The notes under the pieces were generated by a model that was given only the letters and a program-made list of their open reading frames with translations, made no database searches and was not told the origin of the DNA. Below are positions 11,480 to 24,172 of a stretch of DNA of 64,000 bases, piece by piece. The stretch is taken from contig CM034237.1 in assembly GCA_019916065.1 (NCBI GenBank), positions 22,217,752 to 22,281,751 of the forward strand, given 5' to 3'. Position numbers and translations under genes: made by a program. This DNA is from Vitellaria paradoxa. Its lineage: Eukaryota; Streptophyta; Magnoliopsida; Ericales; Sapotaceae. Each line of letters opens with the position of its first letter. Within the stretch, counting starts at the first letter, position 1.

Positions 11480-14163
11480 CTAATTCGGTAACTGACCTTC
11501 ATTCATAGACCATTGCATTGATTTACTTGTAGATATATCCAAATCTAGGCCTTTTGGTGCATCAAATCTTGCTCTAGTACGAGTAAAAAATGCAGGCTGG
11601 TGGGGGAGTGACATTTTAAGTGAGTAACTGTTAAGCATCAGAACTACCATTGCCATGGAAGGCCTACAATTGAGATCTTCTTGGTCACACAACAGGGCCA
11701 TATGGATGCACCTCGTGACTTTATTTCTTGAATAAGATCCTTCCAAAGTTGGATCCATCAATTCCAAGGGTCTTTCATCCCTCCACAACTTCGAAGCCCA
11801 TAATGGTTCATACTATTTATATCACTTGTGCATACTAGCAATGATACAAGGAAATTGAAAATTAAAATTTGTGGATATTACTCACATAACTAGGAAGGTC
11901 CTCAACATAACCTGATTGATAAACGTTATTGCTTTTTTGACCACTTATAATCTCTTGAACTAAGACTCCAAAACTATACACATTAGACTTCACAGAGAAG
12001 TCTCCATGCATCACATACTCAAGAGACATGTAACCACCGCAAGGTAGCACAATTAGAGTAAAAACATAAAAAGAAAATAACTAACTCGTGTATATGTATG
12101 TACACTATTGTTCTTGCTCACAAGGAAGTTCTTTTGAAGAATTAGTTAGATGCTTTACTTGTGCCTTTAGATAATTTCTGTTCATTAGTTCAAGTTATGC
12201 AGAAACAAATATAGATACATGGCATAGGTTGTGGGCTTTAAAACTTACTATGTTCTAATGACTCTATTTGTATTCCTTTAAGTTTAATTCACGCCAAAAA
12301 TCTTAGCCATTCCAAAATTTGAGACTTTTGCATTCATATCCTTATCTAATAAAACATTGCTTGCTTTGAGATCACGGTGTATAATTCTAAGCCAGGATTC
12401 TTCATGAAGATAAAGCATCCCAAGGGCTATTCCTCCTATAATTTCGTAACGTCTTGACCAATTCAACTTTACTCATTCTAGAGAACCTACAAATTGATTA
12501 ATAAACTATTAAAGCAAGCTAGTACTAAGGAATCGATCTGTTAGTGAAAATCTTGTCATTAGAAATAGGAAAAAAAAATTGAACTATGAAGTAGAGTTTG
12601 TTCAAAATTTGCCAAATCAATTCATAAATAAGTATCTTTTCTCCTCTTTTGAAGCAGAATTCCAATAGCCTCACTAGATTTCTATATTGAAGTTTGGCTA
12701 CCAATACAACCTCATTCTTGAATTCTTATGCACCTTGCCCTGAGTTTTGAGATGGCTTTTTCATAGCTATCACTTATCCATTCGGAAGAGTACCCTGAGG
12801 ATATAACATCCATTGAAGTTTTTGGAAAGAATCCTACAATGTTTGAATGATCTTATTTTACAGAATTTAAATTGAACACAACTAAGATTCTGACCTTGTA
12901 GACACCACCAAATCCACCTTCACCAAATTTGTTATCATCGGAGAAGTTGTTTGTGGTAGCTTGAATTGTAGACAAACTATACAACAAAGACTCTGCTGCT
13001 TCCATTTCACTAACAACTAAACAAATCAAAACATAAATATAATGAATTATGTTAGTGTATCATTAACATGAAACGAATAAAAATATATGTTTCATGTTTG
13101 TTTAGGACTTGCCAGTCTTTTCATTAGGAGCAGTATCATATTTGTTCTTTGCTCTCCTACGAGTAAGGAAACAAAAGCCAGCTATGAAAAACATAACAGA
13201 GAGCCTTATTAGAACTGTGATGATAATGAGTAATTGCGATGAGACTCCCCCGTTGCTATTATTATTATTATTGCTTCCATTTCCACTTGCATCAATCATA
13301 TATTGCATCATTTGAAAGTCTATGTAGGAATGAGTACCTTTCAATTTCATCTGAAAAATTATAATTGATGTTGCAAAGAAGATAGTTACAACTCAATACA
13401 AATTTATCACTCTCCCAAATCAATTGTTACCTAGATCAACTCTAATGCCACTTTTCCCCCAAGTGCTTGCCATAAAATTGGGGGAAAATAAATGAAGGAC
13501 TCTTAATGGGCTTACCTAGAGTGGTTGTAGGAGAATACAGTTGAGCTACAGCGATGTTATAGAACCGGTACAACTCAAACCTGACACTATGGCTTGGAAA
13601 TAGATATTGAGCACCTCGCACTGTGGCATAGCAACCATTAGGACCTGAGATGGCTTGTACGGCAGCTACTGCAATCTGAGCTGGCTATATCTTGTGTGTA
13701 CTAAGCTAACATATACAGCTCTTCAATTGATGAATAGTTAGCTTTTGCAACTAGAAATCTCTTACCCAACTCATTCCCATTTAGAGCCCGACTAACTATC
13801 CCATCTGGTGTGTCTATCAAGACCCAGTGAAACCTGCTTGGGTCTATTACATTCTGCGTATTTTTTAAAATTAATGCAACATTTTGATTGGAGATGGAGA
13901 AGAAGGACTCGTTTGAATGATGCAACATGCACTAATCGAACCAAATCATGGCCTGCAATCTAGGGCACTTTTCTACTACTTGTTTGCTGACAGTGGTCAC
14001 ACAGTCCTTGCAGACGTTGAGGGTGACATTTCTCCAGTAGAAGAAGAGGCTGTAGGCAATGTTTGGAGGGTTCTGACCAGCGGTGGTGTTGTAGAAGCCA
14101 CTAAGGCGGGTGGCATTTGAGAAGAGAATGGAGAAGAGGGTTTTGAGCTTTGTGTGGTATAAG
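11480..14163 (-). pseudogene. Cysteine-rich receptor-like kinase (DUF26/CRK) pseudogene, 5' truncated
   Basis: Read right to left, the exon blocks follow a CRK gene. The extracellular DUF26/Gnk2 exon (14163 to about 13516) has GFYNTTAGQNP. A transmembrane exon (about 13350-13111) is followed by RRRAKNKY. The kinase begins at about 13015-12898 with GEGGFGGVYK. A lysine exon (about 12790-12650), the HRDLKASN exon (12466-12284), the activation-segment exon (12050-11862) and the C-lobe exon (11788-11480, RPSMA) follow. The family perceives apoplastic signals at the plasma membrane. Damage includes an in-frame stop after AMIWFD, stops in the second DUF26 and in the lysine exon, DFG changed to NFG, SDVYSFG to SNVYSFG, and SPE to SLE. 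The signal-peptide end is missing exactly where the copia LTR begins. The assignment to CRK is firm; which member is unknown. Confidence 0.9.
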
Positions 14164-15119
14164 TGTCTTATAGACTAATTTTGTGTTGACAATGTATGAG
14201 AAAACACTTTGATTATAATTGTTATCTTTTGATTTTGTTAAATGTCACAAGTTGGGTCTTTTAATCCTTAGGCATATGCTAAAGAGTGTTTAAGCATCTT
14301 TGTTGATGGCTGAGAAGAGTTTTGGAAATGGAAAAGAATTAGTTACTTGTTCAGCATCAGTTCGTACCCACGAATATCCCATTTGGACTTGAATGTTTTT
14401 GCCCAGAAAGTTGATATGTCTCACATGCAATTCAAGAGCATTCGTGCTCATAAGCTGTCCATGACACCTAAGAATTTTTGTCCAGTGTGTAAGGGTGTTT
14501 AATGAGTAGCTTGTGCCCACGAACTGCCTATGACGACGTCCAAATTTTTTAAAATCTGTCCAAATGACATTTTTAACCCTATCTCTAGATATAAAAGGAA
14601 ATGTTCTCTTCTTAACCCTAACATTTTGGACAAAACGTCACTCATACTTAAACTTTTAAACACAGAAACTGAAAGGGGATATTAGCTGGGTTGGATTTGC
14701 TTGGTTCTTGACATCACTAGCTTTCTTTGGCAAAGATCTATCAGTATTTGGCTCAGATATGTAGTGGATCTACAAATTGGGAAGCTCATCCTTCAAGGTT
14801 CAAAGGTTCTCTTCTTCACGGGTTGAGGTTTATTGTGGGAAGTCTAACAAGCAAAGTTGGGATGGGTACTAGACAAGTAGATCAATAGGTAGTTGGTTGG
14901 GGAAACTTGTAATCCATTTCTTTATACCTTGTAGCCTCTTATTTTATAGTGAAGAATTTTTAGTTTGATCTGCCTAAGGATCTGGGGTTGTTTTCTTTTT
15001 TGTGTTCAAAGGAGTTTTTACCCTTGTCAATAAATCTTTGTGTCTTTTTGGTTGTTCTTATTAATTTTCTGTTGTGAGTGTTTGGATTTGGGTACTATTC
15101 TATGAGATTGGGACTTTCA
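14164..15119 (+). repeat. Copia 5' LTR (left border approximate)
   Basis: The right border is set by GGACTTTCA ending at 15119, then AG and the primer-binding site. The left border is inferred from loss of CRK similarity; candidate TG starts are 14164 and 14184. The LTR holds a TATA-like TTATTTTATAG near 14940 and an AATAAA at about 15030. No second LTR is available to confirm the limits. Confidence 0.55.
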
Positions 15120-15121
15120 AG

Positions 15122-15133
15122 TGGTATCAGAGC
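15122..15133 (+). other. Primer-binding site, initiator tRNA-Met
   Basis: TGGTATCAGAGC is complementary to the 3' end of plant initiator tRNA-Met. This is the usual primer of Ty1/copia elements, placed 2 nt after the LTR. Confidence 0.9.
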
Positions 15134-15207
15134 ATCGGGTGCTGTTTGTTTAGTGTCTAGACTTTTTATCTAAGAGTTGGTCCATATAGTATCTATAGAG
15201 CCAAACA

Positions 15208-17188
15208 GAAGGACAATCAACTGTTAGGCCTCCGTTTCTTGATGGTTCTAACTATCACTACTAGAAGGCAAGGATGAGAGCTCTTCTCAAATCCATTGAT
15301 GCATGTGTTTGGGATTCGGTCATTGATGGTTGGAGACCACCAATAGTGAGTGAGACTGATCTCACACCTAAAGCAAAGAGAGACTAGTCACTTACTGATA
15401 ATGAAGCTACTGGGTGTAATAATAAAACTTTGAATACAATATTCTACAGTGTTTCTCAGGACAAGTTCAGAAGAATTTCTAACTGTGAAGTTATAAAAGA
15501 AGCCTGGGATATCCTTCAAGTTATCTATGAAAGAACTACTGCAGTGAAAATAGCCAAATTGCAGAGACTCACGAATGCTTTTGAGGTAATCTGAATGGCT
15601 GAGAATGAAATTTTTGATCAGTTCTACATTAAGCTTAGTGATATTGTGAACTCATCAATAAATCTTAGTGAAACTTACCCACAATCAAAGATTGTTCGTA
15701 AGATTTTATAGTCCCTATCTGATAGGTTTCAACCAAAAGTAGCAGCTATTAAGGAGAGTAAAAATGTAGATCAAATGAAGGTTGGGGAGTTAGTTGCGTC
15801 GTTGCAAACTTATGAAGTTAATATTAATCAAAATAAGAGGAACAAAGGAATTACCTTAAGCTCAGTCTGTGAAGATGAAAATGAAGAAATCAACACCTTT
15901 AAAGTAAGTGTTAATGATATTGCCTTTCTTGTTAAGAAGTTCAAAAGTTTTTCTAAGAAGTCTCCTCCAAACAATTCAAGGTTCTTTAAAGGGAAGAAAA
16001 AGGTTGGGGAAGGGATAGAAAATGACAAGAAGTAAGAGAAACCTGGTGAGAAGCAATGTTTTGAATGTAAAAGGTATGAATGTTTTTCTAACGAATGTGC
16101 AAACGGATGAAGAGGAAGAACAAGAAAGTTTTTAATGCTTCTTAGGATAATGAAGATGATTCAAAGAGTGAAGGAGACCAAGCTGAGGATGATTTATCTG
16201 GTTCTGATTCATCAAATGCCTTAGCGTTTATGGTGAAATTTGATGATTTTTCTCCAAAGAGAAATTCTGAAATTTGAGTTTCTCAGATAAGTCTTGATGA
16301 AAATGATGGGAGTGACACTTCTGATTTAGAATGTGAAGGAGACACTCAAGAAAAGTTTGAATTGTTACAAGATAAATATAATGAGTTGTACCAACAATCA
16401 TTAACTCTTGCAAAGCATAAGGACAAAGCACTCCCCAAACTAAATAGTGCTGAAATTGAGAAATACAGTTTGATGAGTGAAGTTGAAAGTCAAAAGTCTC
16501 ATATGTTTGAATTGGAGAAAATGGTTGAGATTTTGAAAAAGAATGAGAAAACACTAAAGTTCATGAATGTGGCACTTGAGAAAGAAATAGAAAAATTTGA
16601 AGGAGAAAATTTTTAAGACATCTAGTTCATTCAAGAAATGGAATGCCGGAACCAAGAAGCTAGAATATATATTGGAAGCTCAAAGGTATCCTAATGATAG
16701 AACTGGGATTGGATGTGCAAAGTTGTCCTTATCTTCTTCAATTCAAGGAAATGGACCAATCAAATTTGTTTCGGCAACTAAGAAATTTGAGAACAAATCC
16801 AGCAATTCTCATTTCACTCCAAGGGCTACAAAAGTTGAAAGTGAAAACTCAAAAAGAGATTCAAGAGGACGTCAAAGTTTTCAATAGAAAGTGTTACTTG
16901 GTGCAAGTAAGGTAAAGAACCACACTTGAGGTAATGCTTCTTCCAAGTACTTTTCAGGTTTTGGAGGTAAAAACTTCATTAAATCTAATTTGTATACCTC
17001 AAATACTGCAAATTCTAGGAAATTTGTTCTCATATGCCATCATTGTGGAATTAAAGGCCACATCAGACCATTTTGTCATAAACTGTGATTATGTTAAATC
17101 CAGAGTCAATCCTAACAGAGATCTCAAAGGGAGAGAATTTTTATCAAATAGGTTCAGTGGCTTTCAATTTCATTACAATAATGACATA
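15208..17188 (+). pseudogene. Copia gag, degenerate
   Basis: Starting near PPFLDGSNYHY, the translation follows a copia Gag: capsid helices with EAWDILQVIYERT at about 15500, then QTYEVN. A first zinc knuckle at about 16052 has the metal-binding His replaced by Cys. A long lysine/glutamate-rich coiled coil lies at 16362-16610. A second, intact CCHC knuckle (CHHCGIKGHIRPFC) lies at about 17034. Breaks include a stop replacing the expected Trp after NYHY, stops at about 15386, 15592 and 15708, and later frame changes. The product would form the particle and bind RNA. The right end is where the LINE inserted. Confidence 0.8.
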
Positions 17189-18286
17189 CAAAAAGATTTA
17201 CATATGGTGTTCATTGATTTAAAGAAAGCCTATGACCGGGTTCTAGGTAGATTCTATGGAGAGTATTAGAAAAGAAAGAAGCGTGTGTTGCATATATTGA
17301 GGTGATAAAGGACATGTATGATAGAGCCATGTCATCTATACGGATGACTGGTGGAGAGACTGAAGAGTTTCCTATTACAATTGGTCTACACAAAGGCTCA
17401 TAAGCCTGTACTTGTTTGCTCTAGTTATGAATGAGATTACAAGACATATTCAAGATGAGGTGCCGTGGTGTATGCTATTTGTAGATGATATTGTTTTAGT
17501 AGATGAGATGAGAGAAGGAGTGAATGCTAAGCTACAATTGTGGTAGAAACGTTAGAGACAAAAGGGTTTAGGTTAAGTCGATGCAAAACAGAATATATGG
17601 AATGCAAGTTTAGTCAAAGTAGAGTAACTGGTAGCATAGAAATAAGTTTAGACACATAGAAGATTGTAGAGAAAGAAAACTTTAACTGCCTTGGATCTAT
17701 GGTGCAATAAGATGAAGGGATTGATACTAATATAAGTCATAGGATGCAGGCCAGATGGACCAAATAGAAGAGTGCTTCGGGGGTCTTGTGCGATCGAAAA
17801 GTCCCCCTCAAGGTGAAAGGAAAGTATTATATGGTGGCAGTAAGACCAGTGTTGCTATATGGATTAGAGTGTTGGGTAGCAAGCATAATCATGATCAGAA
17901 GATGGCAGTTACAAAGATCAGAATGCTAAGATGGATGTGCAGGATTACAAGGAGAGGTAGGATTACGAATAAGGAGATTAGGGACAAAGTAAGAATATCA
18001 CCGATTGAAGATAAAATGAGAGAAAACCAATTAAGATGGTTCGACCATGTTAGAAGGTGTCCAATGGAGGCACCTATTAGAAGGTGTGAAAGCATAGAGA
18101 TTGATAGGAGTAGGAGAGGAAAAAGAAGACCCAAGAGAAGTTGGAAAGAAACTATTAAACATGACCTTGCCTATTTGGATCTAACGGAGGACATGGCCCT
18201 AAACAAATTTGATTGACGTCGTCAAATCTATATAGCCAACCCCACCTAGTGGGAAAAGGCTTGGTTTGGTTTGGTTTGGTTTGGTT
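17189..18286 (+). mobile_element. RTE-type LINE, 5' truncated, inserted in the copia element
   Basis: The translation shows non-LTR reverse transcriptase: MVFIDLKKAYDRV at the truncated start, the catalytic core LFVDDIVLV at about 17476, and the C-terminal block ENQLRWFDHVRRCP at about 18020. The 3' end runs into a short (GGTTT)n tail. TAATGACATA flanks it at 17179-17188 and 18287-18296, a 10-bp target duplication, so the insertion is complete at this site and 5' truncated, as target-primed reverse transcription produces. The RT frame carries stops and frameshifts, so it is dead. Copia protein similarity resumes on the right. Confidence 0.9.
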
Positions 18287-18351
18287 TAATGACATATAAG
18301 CTCCATTCAAACCAAACAGAGATAATTTTAATGGAGGATTATCTAAATTAA

Positions 18352-21300
18352 ATGCCAAGAACATTTCAAAAACTATTTTCAAAGGCAAAAATTTCTTCTA
18401 AAAATAAGGTTAGAAAAGTATGGATTAGATGTGATGATTTAAAATGCTTTGTTGCACACACTGCGTTTAGAGCCCAAAACTCCAACATGTGGTACTTAGA
18501 TAGTGGATGTTCAAAGCATATGTGTGGTGTCAAGTCCATGTTTTCATCCTTGATAGATTAGGATGAAGGCACTATCACATTTGGTGATGGTAGCAAATCT
18601 AAAATTCTTGGAATTGGATGTATTGATCGTCCGGGTCTTCTAGACTCAAAGATGTTTTATATGTTGATGGTTTGATAACAAATTTGATTAGTATTAGTCA
18701 AATTTGTGATTCACACTACAGTGTTATGTTTGCTAAAAATGAATGCTCAATTCTAGACAAAGATAACAATGTAGTGTTGAAGAGAATTAGAACTAAGGAT
18801 AATTGTTATGGACTTTCAATTGACAAAAGTTTGGTTGTAATGTTGCATAGGAAGACACCACAAAACTTTGGCATCAAAGGCTTGGACATGTGAATTACCG
18901 AGATCTTGCAAGATTATCTAAGTCTGAGATTGTGAGAGGGTTGCTAAAGCTTGCAAAAGTTAAGAAAGTTGTTTGTGGGCCATGTCAAAAGGGCAAACAA
19001 ACAAAGACTATTCACCAAAAGACCAATAGAATAGCTACTTCTTCTCTTTTAGAGCTTGTGCATGTTGACTTAATGGTTCTTATTAGGATTGAGAGTTTAG
19101 GTGGCAAAAAATACATTTTTATAATGGTTGATGACTTTTTTCCAGATTTACTTGGGTAAAATTTCTAAAAGAAAAATCCGACACCTTTCAATCTTTTAGA
19201 TCTTTGCGCAATAGACTCCAAAATTAAAAGGGAGTTAAGATTGGTATAATCATTAGATTGAGAAGTGATCATGGAAAAGAATTTAAAAATTCTGATTTTT
19301 TTGATTTTTGTGGTGAATTTGGTATTTTGCATGAATTCTCTACTCCTAAAAGACCTCAACAAAATGGGATTGTTGAAAAGAAAATAGAGTTCTCTAAGAA
19401 ATGACTAGTGTCATGTTGCATGGTAAAAAATGCCTTTAAAGTTTTGGGATGAGGCCTTAAACACTGCTTATTATATTAGCAATAGAGTTTTTGTGAGAAA
19501 GAGAACTAAAGCCACTTCATATGAAATCTTGAATGTTAAGAAATCGAGCGTTAAATATTTTCACATCTTTGGGAGCAAATGTTTATTTATCGTGATAGGG
19601 AGTATTTAGGTAAATTTGATGCAAGATGTGATGAAAGGATTTTTCTTGGTTACTCCAGAAATAGTAGAGTTTAAAGAGTTTTTAATTTGAAGCACTCTAC
19701 TGTTATGGAATCCATAAATGTAGTTGTTGATGATGATCTTATCAATTCTGTTTGTAGGATAAATTCAAGTGAGAATGAACAAGAAATCACCATCTATCCG
19801 CAAGAAGAATTCTCGTTAGAAAGACAAGAGAATGTGAAGGAAGTTGAAGATGAGTCTAGTGGAGATTTGTCGAGAGATGTTGAAGAGGAAAATGAGGATG
19901 AAAATTAGCATTTGTATCATAATCCTTCATCTAGAGTGAAATTGAATCATCCATTAACACAAGTTATGGTAAGGCAACAGCCCCTATGAAAACTCGAAGA
20001 CAAGTTAGCAATGAGGTAACTTACTTGTGTTATACTTCATGCATTGAGCCTAAAATTGTTAAAAAGGCTCTTCTTGACCCTCATTGGATTAATGCCATGC
20101 ATGAAGAACTGGAACAGTTTTCAAGAAATAAAGTTTGGGAACTTGTGCCTAGACCTAGTGATGTCAATGTTATAGGGACCAAATGGATTTTCAAAAATAA
20201 AACTGATAAATTTGATACTGTTGTCAGAAACAAAGCTAGACTAGTCACACAAGGGTACACTCAAGTTGAAGGAGTGGATTTTAATGGAACTTTTGCACCT
20301 ATGGCTAGATTAGAATCAATTCGAATTTTGTTGGCCATTTGTTGCTACTTAGGGTTCAAACTTTTTCAAATGGATGTGAAGAGTGCCTTTTTAAATGGTT
20401 TTGTACAAGAAGAAGTTTTTGTTGAGCAACCAAAAGGATTCATTAATCTTAAGCATCCCAATCATGTGTTTCGCTTAAATAAGGCATTGTATGGTTTAAA
20501 ATAAGCTCTTAGAGCTTGGTATGAAAGACTTACCAAATTTCTGGTACAATCAAATTTTACAAGGGGAAGTGTAGACAAAACATTGTTCATCTACAAAGAC
20601 TCTAAGAAAATCACAATTGCTTAAATTTATGCGGATGTCATTGTTTTTGGCTCTACCTCAGAAAAACATGCCCTAAAATTTGCCGAACTCATGAAGAGTC
20701 AATTTGAAATGAGCATGGTTGGAGAACTGAACTTTTTTCTTAGGTTTGCAAATTAAACAATTGAAAAATGGCATTTTCTTATCTCAATCCAAGTATATAA
20801 GAAATTTGGTTCAAAAGTTTAGACTCTCTACAACTAAGCATGCTAGGACTCCCATGGGCACAACTACCAAACTGAATAAGGATGAAACCGGAAAAAGTAT
20901 TGATCAAACTCTATACCGTAGCATGATTGGTAGCCTACTTTACTTGACTGCTAGTCATCCAAACATTGTATTTAGTGTAGGCATTTGTGCTAGGTATCAT
21001 TCCTATCCTAAAAATTCTCATTTGATAGTTGTCAAACGTATCATTTGTTATGTAAATAGGACTCTAGATTATGGCATCTGGTTTTCTAATGGTTCTTCTT
21101 CAAAAATCACTTGTTATTCAGATGCAGATTGGGCAAGGTGTCATGATGATTGAAAAAGCACATTCGGAGGTTGCTTTTACATAAGAGGAAATTTGGTGGC
21201 TTGGCATAGCAAAAAGCAAAACTCAATCTCTCTTTCAACAGCTGATGCTAAGTACATTGCAGCCGGGAGCTGTTGTGCTCAAATTTTGTGGATGAAATAG

Positions 21301-21573
21301 ATGCTTTCAGATTATGGAATCAATCAAAGTATTATGTCTTTGTTTTGTGATAATTTAAGTGCGAATAATATTTCCAAAAATCCTGTTCAACACTCACGCA
21401 CAAAACACATTAACATAAGGCATCACTTCATCAGAGATCTTGTTGAGAGACAAGTGTTAATTTTGGAACACATTCCCACTGACCAACAGCTTGTTGATAT
21501 GTTTACAAAACCATTAGAAGCTTCAAGATTTGAATACCTTCGTTTATCTCTTGGAGTTATACTTCTTAAATAG
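18352..21573 (+). pseudogene. Copia pol: protease, integrase, RT, RNase H, degenerate
   Basis: Protease is marked by WYLDSGCSKHM (about 18490). Integrase follows, with the QRLGHVNYRDL zinc region and CGPCQKGK, then the core around 19060-19400 including RSDHGKEF and PQQNGIVE. The RT block (about 20050-20760) has KWIFKNK and QMDVKSAFLNG, but the catalytic YVDD reads YADV. RNase H (about 20920-21300) has YSDADWA and a C-terminal PTDQQLVDMFTKPL. There are many stops and frameshifts, among them the stop after GLK at 20502. No pieces remain that could act without repair. The polyprotein would normally mature Gag and copy and integrate the element. Confidence 0.88.
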
Positions 21574-21940
21574 TTTTGTCTCAATGTTTAGAATAAATTG
21601 ATGGAGTTATACCTCTTGAATAGTTTTGTCCCAGTGTTTAGAATAATTGATCTTACAATTATTACTATGAACTTAAATTGAAAATGAGATCATGCAGTGT
21701 CTTTTAAGCTTTGAAATGTTCAAATGAGTAAGAGTATATTTGAACTTGATATGTATTTACACTTTGAATTCGTGGCCATTGTCTTGTTCTTGTGGAATTC
21801 TCTCTAATCTCATAGTGTTTAGAGATTGTATTGAAAATATTGATTATTAAGATCACATATATGTTTTACTTTCAACTCGGTTGATGTTGAACAGATGGTC
21901 AATTGAGATGGTACCTTACTTGAATTCCTAGTGTGATGAC
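21574..21940 (+). other. Copia 3' untranslated region with a 50-bp tandem duplication
   Basis: TGGAGTTATAC occurs at 21552 and 21602 within a 50-bp unit present twice (about 21552-21651), which partly overlaps the end of pol. The remainder shows no match by eye to the 5' LTR, so the 3' LTR has probably not begun before the gypsy insertion. Confidence 0.55.
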
Positions 21941-21959
21941 TGATTACACTCGAAAAGTG
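21941..21959 (+). repeat. Remnant Z: first 19 bp of a gypsy LTR
   Basis: TGATTACACTCGAAAAGTG matches 18 of 19 bases of the LTR start of element B (33652). Immediately after it the LTR of element A begins. The simplest reading is that A inserted 19 bp into the LTR of an older B-family copy, whose remainder would follow A outside the window. The A target duplication would then be AAGTG. Confidence 0.6.
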
Positions 21960-22213
21960 TGGTTACAAACTCCACTTTTGTATAGCTAGTAATGCATTTA
22001 AGTAGTTTATTTTGAAGATTTATCATTATTTTATTATTTATAGTGTTTATTTTCTTAATTACAGGAAAACGGGCGAAATACTTGAAAATGATAGTGACTT
22101 TAGTGACCTAGAAGATGAAGGGAATGATGTGGTTCAAACCTTTCCTAGGATGGCCCAGACTACTCGAAGGAACCAACAGCAAACGAGGAACAGAATGTGA
22201 AAAATAAAGTTTC

Positions 22214-22250
22214 TGTGGTCCAGACCTCCTGCCAGACGTTCCGGACCACA
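22214..22250. promoter_or_regulatory. GGTCC-type palindrome upstream of the element A TATA box
   Basis: Perfect 8-bp arms TGTGGTCC and GGACCACA enclose a GC-rich spacer, about 55 bp upstream of the TATA box. Related palindromes recur before gag and before ORF2. A promoter role is inferred from position only. Confidence 0.5.
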
Positions 22251-22304
22251 GTGTGTTACAGGTGCGTGTTTGTAATTTTGGTTTTTAGGGTTTCCTATAA
22301 TCTC

Positions 22305-22312
22305 TATATAAT
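22305..22312 (+). promoter_or_regulatory. TATA box of element A 5' LTR
   Basis: TATATAAT in the LTR, at the position corresponding to TTATAAATA in element B and GATATAAAAG in element C. Confidence 0.6.
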
Positions 22313-22639
22313 GGCTGCTACATGGCCGACCCTAGGGAGCCTAGATACATTCTTAGTATACTTTAGAGAGTTTTAAGAGATTTTTTTTTATTGTTCGTGG
22401 ATGTTTTTACTTATTTTTGAAGCCGTCGTTATGTTCGTTTCAGCATAGGGGTGGAAATGAACCGAGCTTTTATCGAGCTATTCGAGCTCGACTCAGTAAA
22501 AGCTTGGTTCAAGCTTGGTTCGTCTAATATTTGAGCTAAATTCGAGCTTGGCTTAATGTTTGATAACGACTCAAGCCGAGCTCGAGCCTAATATGACTCG
22601 GCTCGAATAGTTCACGAGCTTATTTGAATAGCAAGGAAC

Positions 22640-24172
22640 GGCGTCATTTTGTGTTAGCATTAGAACCAAAAAACCCCCATTTCAGTCTTTCACTTCACCA
22701 ATTCACTCGAAGTCCCAAATAGCTTGTTCAACAGCTTCAGATCAGCTCCAAAGGAAAACACTAGGATCGATCTATCAGTGATTCAGTGTGTACCAAGAGA
22801 GAGAGAAAAGAAAAAGAGAGAGAGAGAGTACCTACTCTATCTTCGTCTGCATCGTCTTTTTCTATCTCTCAAATGTCTCTTTGAAAGTGAGAAAACCCTT
22901 CTTATTTATATATATCATGCATGTGTATATCTATATTTCAGATCTTCCTTTGGATTTTTTTTTCATTTACCCTGTTTCCTTATGACTCTTAAGTCTTGAT
23001 CTGCAACTTATGATTCTTAAATGTCTTGGACTTTTTTTTTGGTCCCCTCTTACATTTTCCTTTCGCGCAGGCAGCTACCATACACTGTGACTTGTCTGAA
23101 GATTTGGAGGAATGAAGTGAATCAAAAAGAAGGTGTCTTCTGCTTTATCTTAGATTCTCACACTCCACACAAAACCCATCTCCACTAAAACTTCTTTCAG
23201 GTTATCTATCCCCTCTCTGTGTGTCTCAGTGTTGTTAGTGCAATTTTAATTTTTTTTAATTCTTTTTCCTTTGTTTTGTGAAACTCTATTTCATTTCATT
23301 TGTATTTGCAGTGGTACTTGTTTTACTGCATGTTGAGGGTTGCTTGGTTTGGTTCTAATAATGATTGATGTTTGTTTGGGAATAAAATAAGAATTTTGTA
23401 TATTTTTACCCAACTTTAATTCTAGCTTTGTTCAATGAGGGTTTTTATTTTTGATTTTAGAGCAGAAATTGATTTAAAAGAATTAGAGAAGCAAATGGGA
23501 ATTGAATTAATCTAGCTTTGGTTCTTCTGTAGATGAGTTGAGTTCTTGTTTTTCTTTTATAACCTCTGTAATGGGTATTTTCTATGTTATGTGGGACATT
23601 ATTAGTTTATTCCCGCAAAGAGGATTAATGAATCTTCATTAGATAACAAGTAGGTCATTATTTATAATGTTTAAGAAAACTATTATGTGTCAATTTTTAA
23701 GCTTATATGATTTCCATTCCATGTTTGTAATGAACACCAAAGGAACCTCCAAGAATTCAACAAAGCCAAATTTTTTAAGCTTATATGATTTTCCATGCAT
23801 ATATCAAGTCTTTGTAACCTATTTAGACACTTTTAATTATTTACAAAATTGCATTATTATGCCATTGCTTCCCATATGCCTATTTCAAGGTATTTAGTTT
23901 TAATTTCTTTTAATCTTATATGATTTTCCATGCATATATCAAGTCTTTGTAACCTATTTAGACACTTTCAATTATTTACGAAATTGCATTAGTATGTCAT
24001 TACTTCCTATATGCCTATTTCAAGGTATTTAATTTAATTTTCTTGTTTTTAATTCTCTCCAACTATCTACACAAAAACTTTTAATAACAATTAAGAACTT
24101 GGAAATAAGGTTTAATATCTTGAAATTTTTTTTTAATCTCAAAATTTATTCTATTGTTCAACTTTGATAGGA
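22640..24172 (+). other. hAT element leader, non-coding
   Basis: Probable promoter, 5' UTR and intron of the transposase gene. It contains a GA-rich run at 22796-22829 and a near-duplicate block at about 23758-23902 and 23905-24028 (TATATGATTTTCCATGCATA...). TTTGATAG immediately before the GAATG start looks like a 3' splice site. No independent ORF is supported. Confidence 0.5.

Larger units (their letters stand above)
14164..21940 (+). mobile_element. Ty1/copia (Sirevirus-like) retrotransposon, 3' end displaced
   Basis: The order is 5' LTR, initiator tRNA-Met primer site, gag with a long coiled-coil extension and a second zinc knuckle, then protease, integrase, RT and RNase H. That is the copia order, and the long gag with a second CCHC resembles Sireviruses. 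All reading frames are broken. A LINE (17189-18286) interrupts it. The sequence ends abruptly at 21940, where a gypsy LTR start begins, and no 3' LTR is seen. The remaining 3' end should lie beyond the nested elements, outside the window. Confidence 0.85.

Noticed and set aside
17895..18388. Minus-strand ORFs opposite the LINE
   Set aside because: Shadows of the RTE reverse transcriptase C-terminus and its GGTTT tail.
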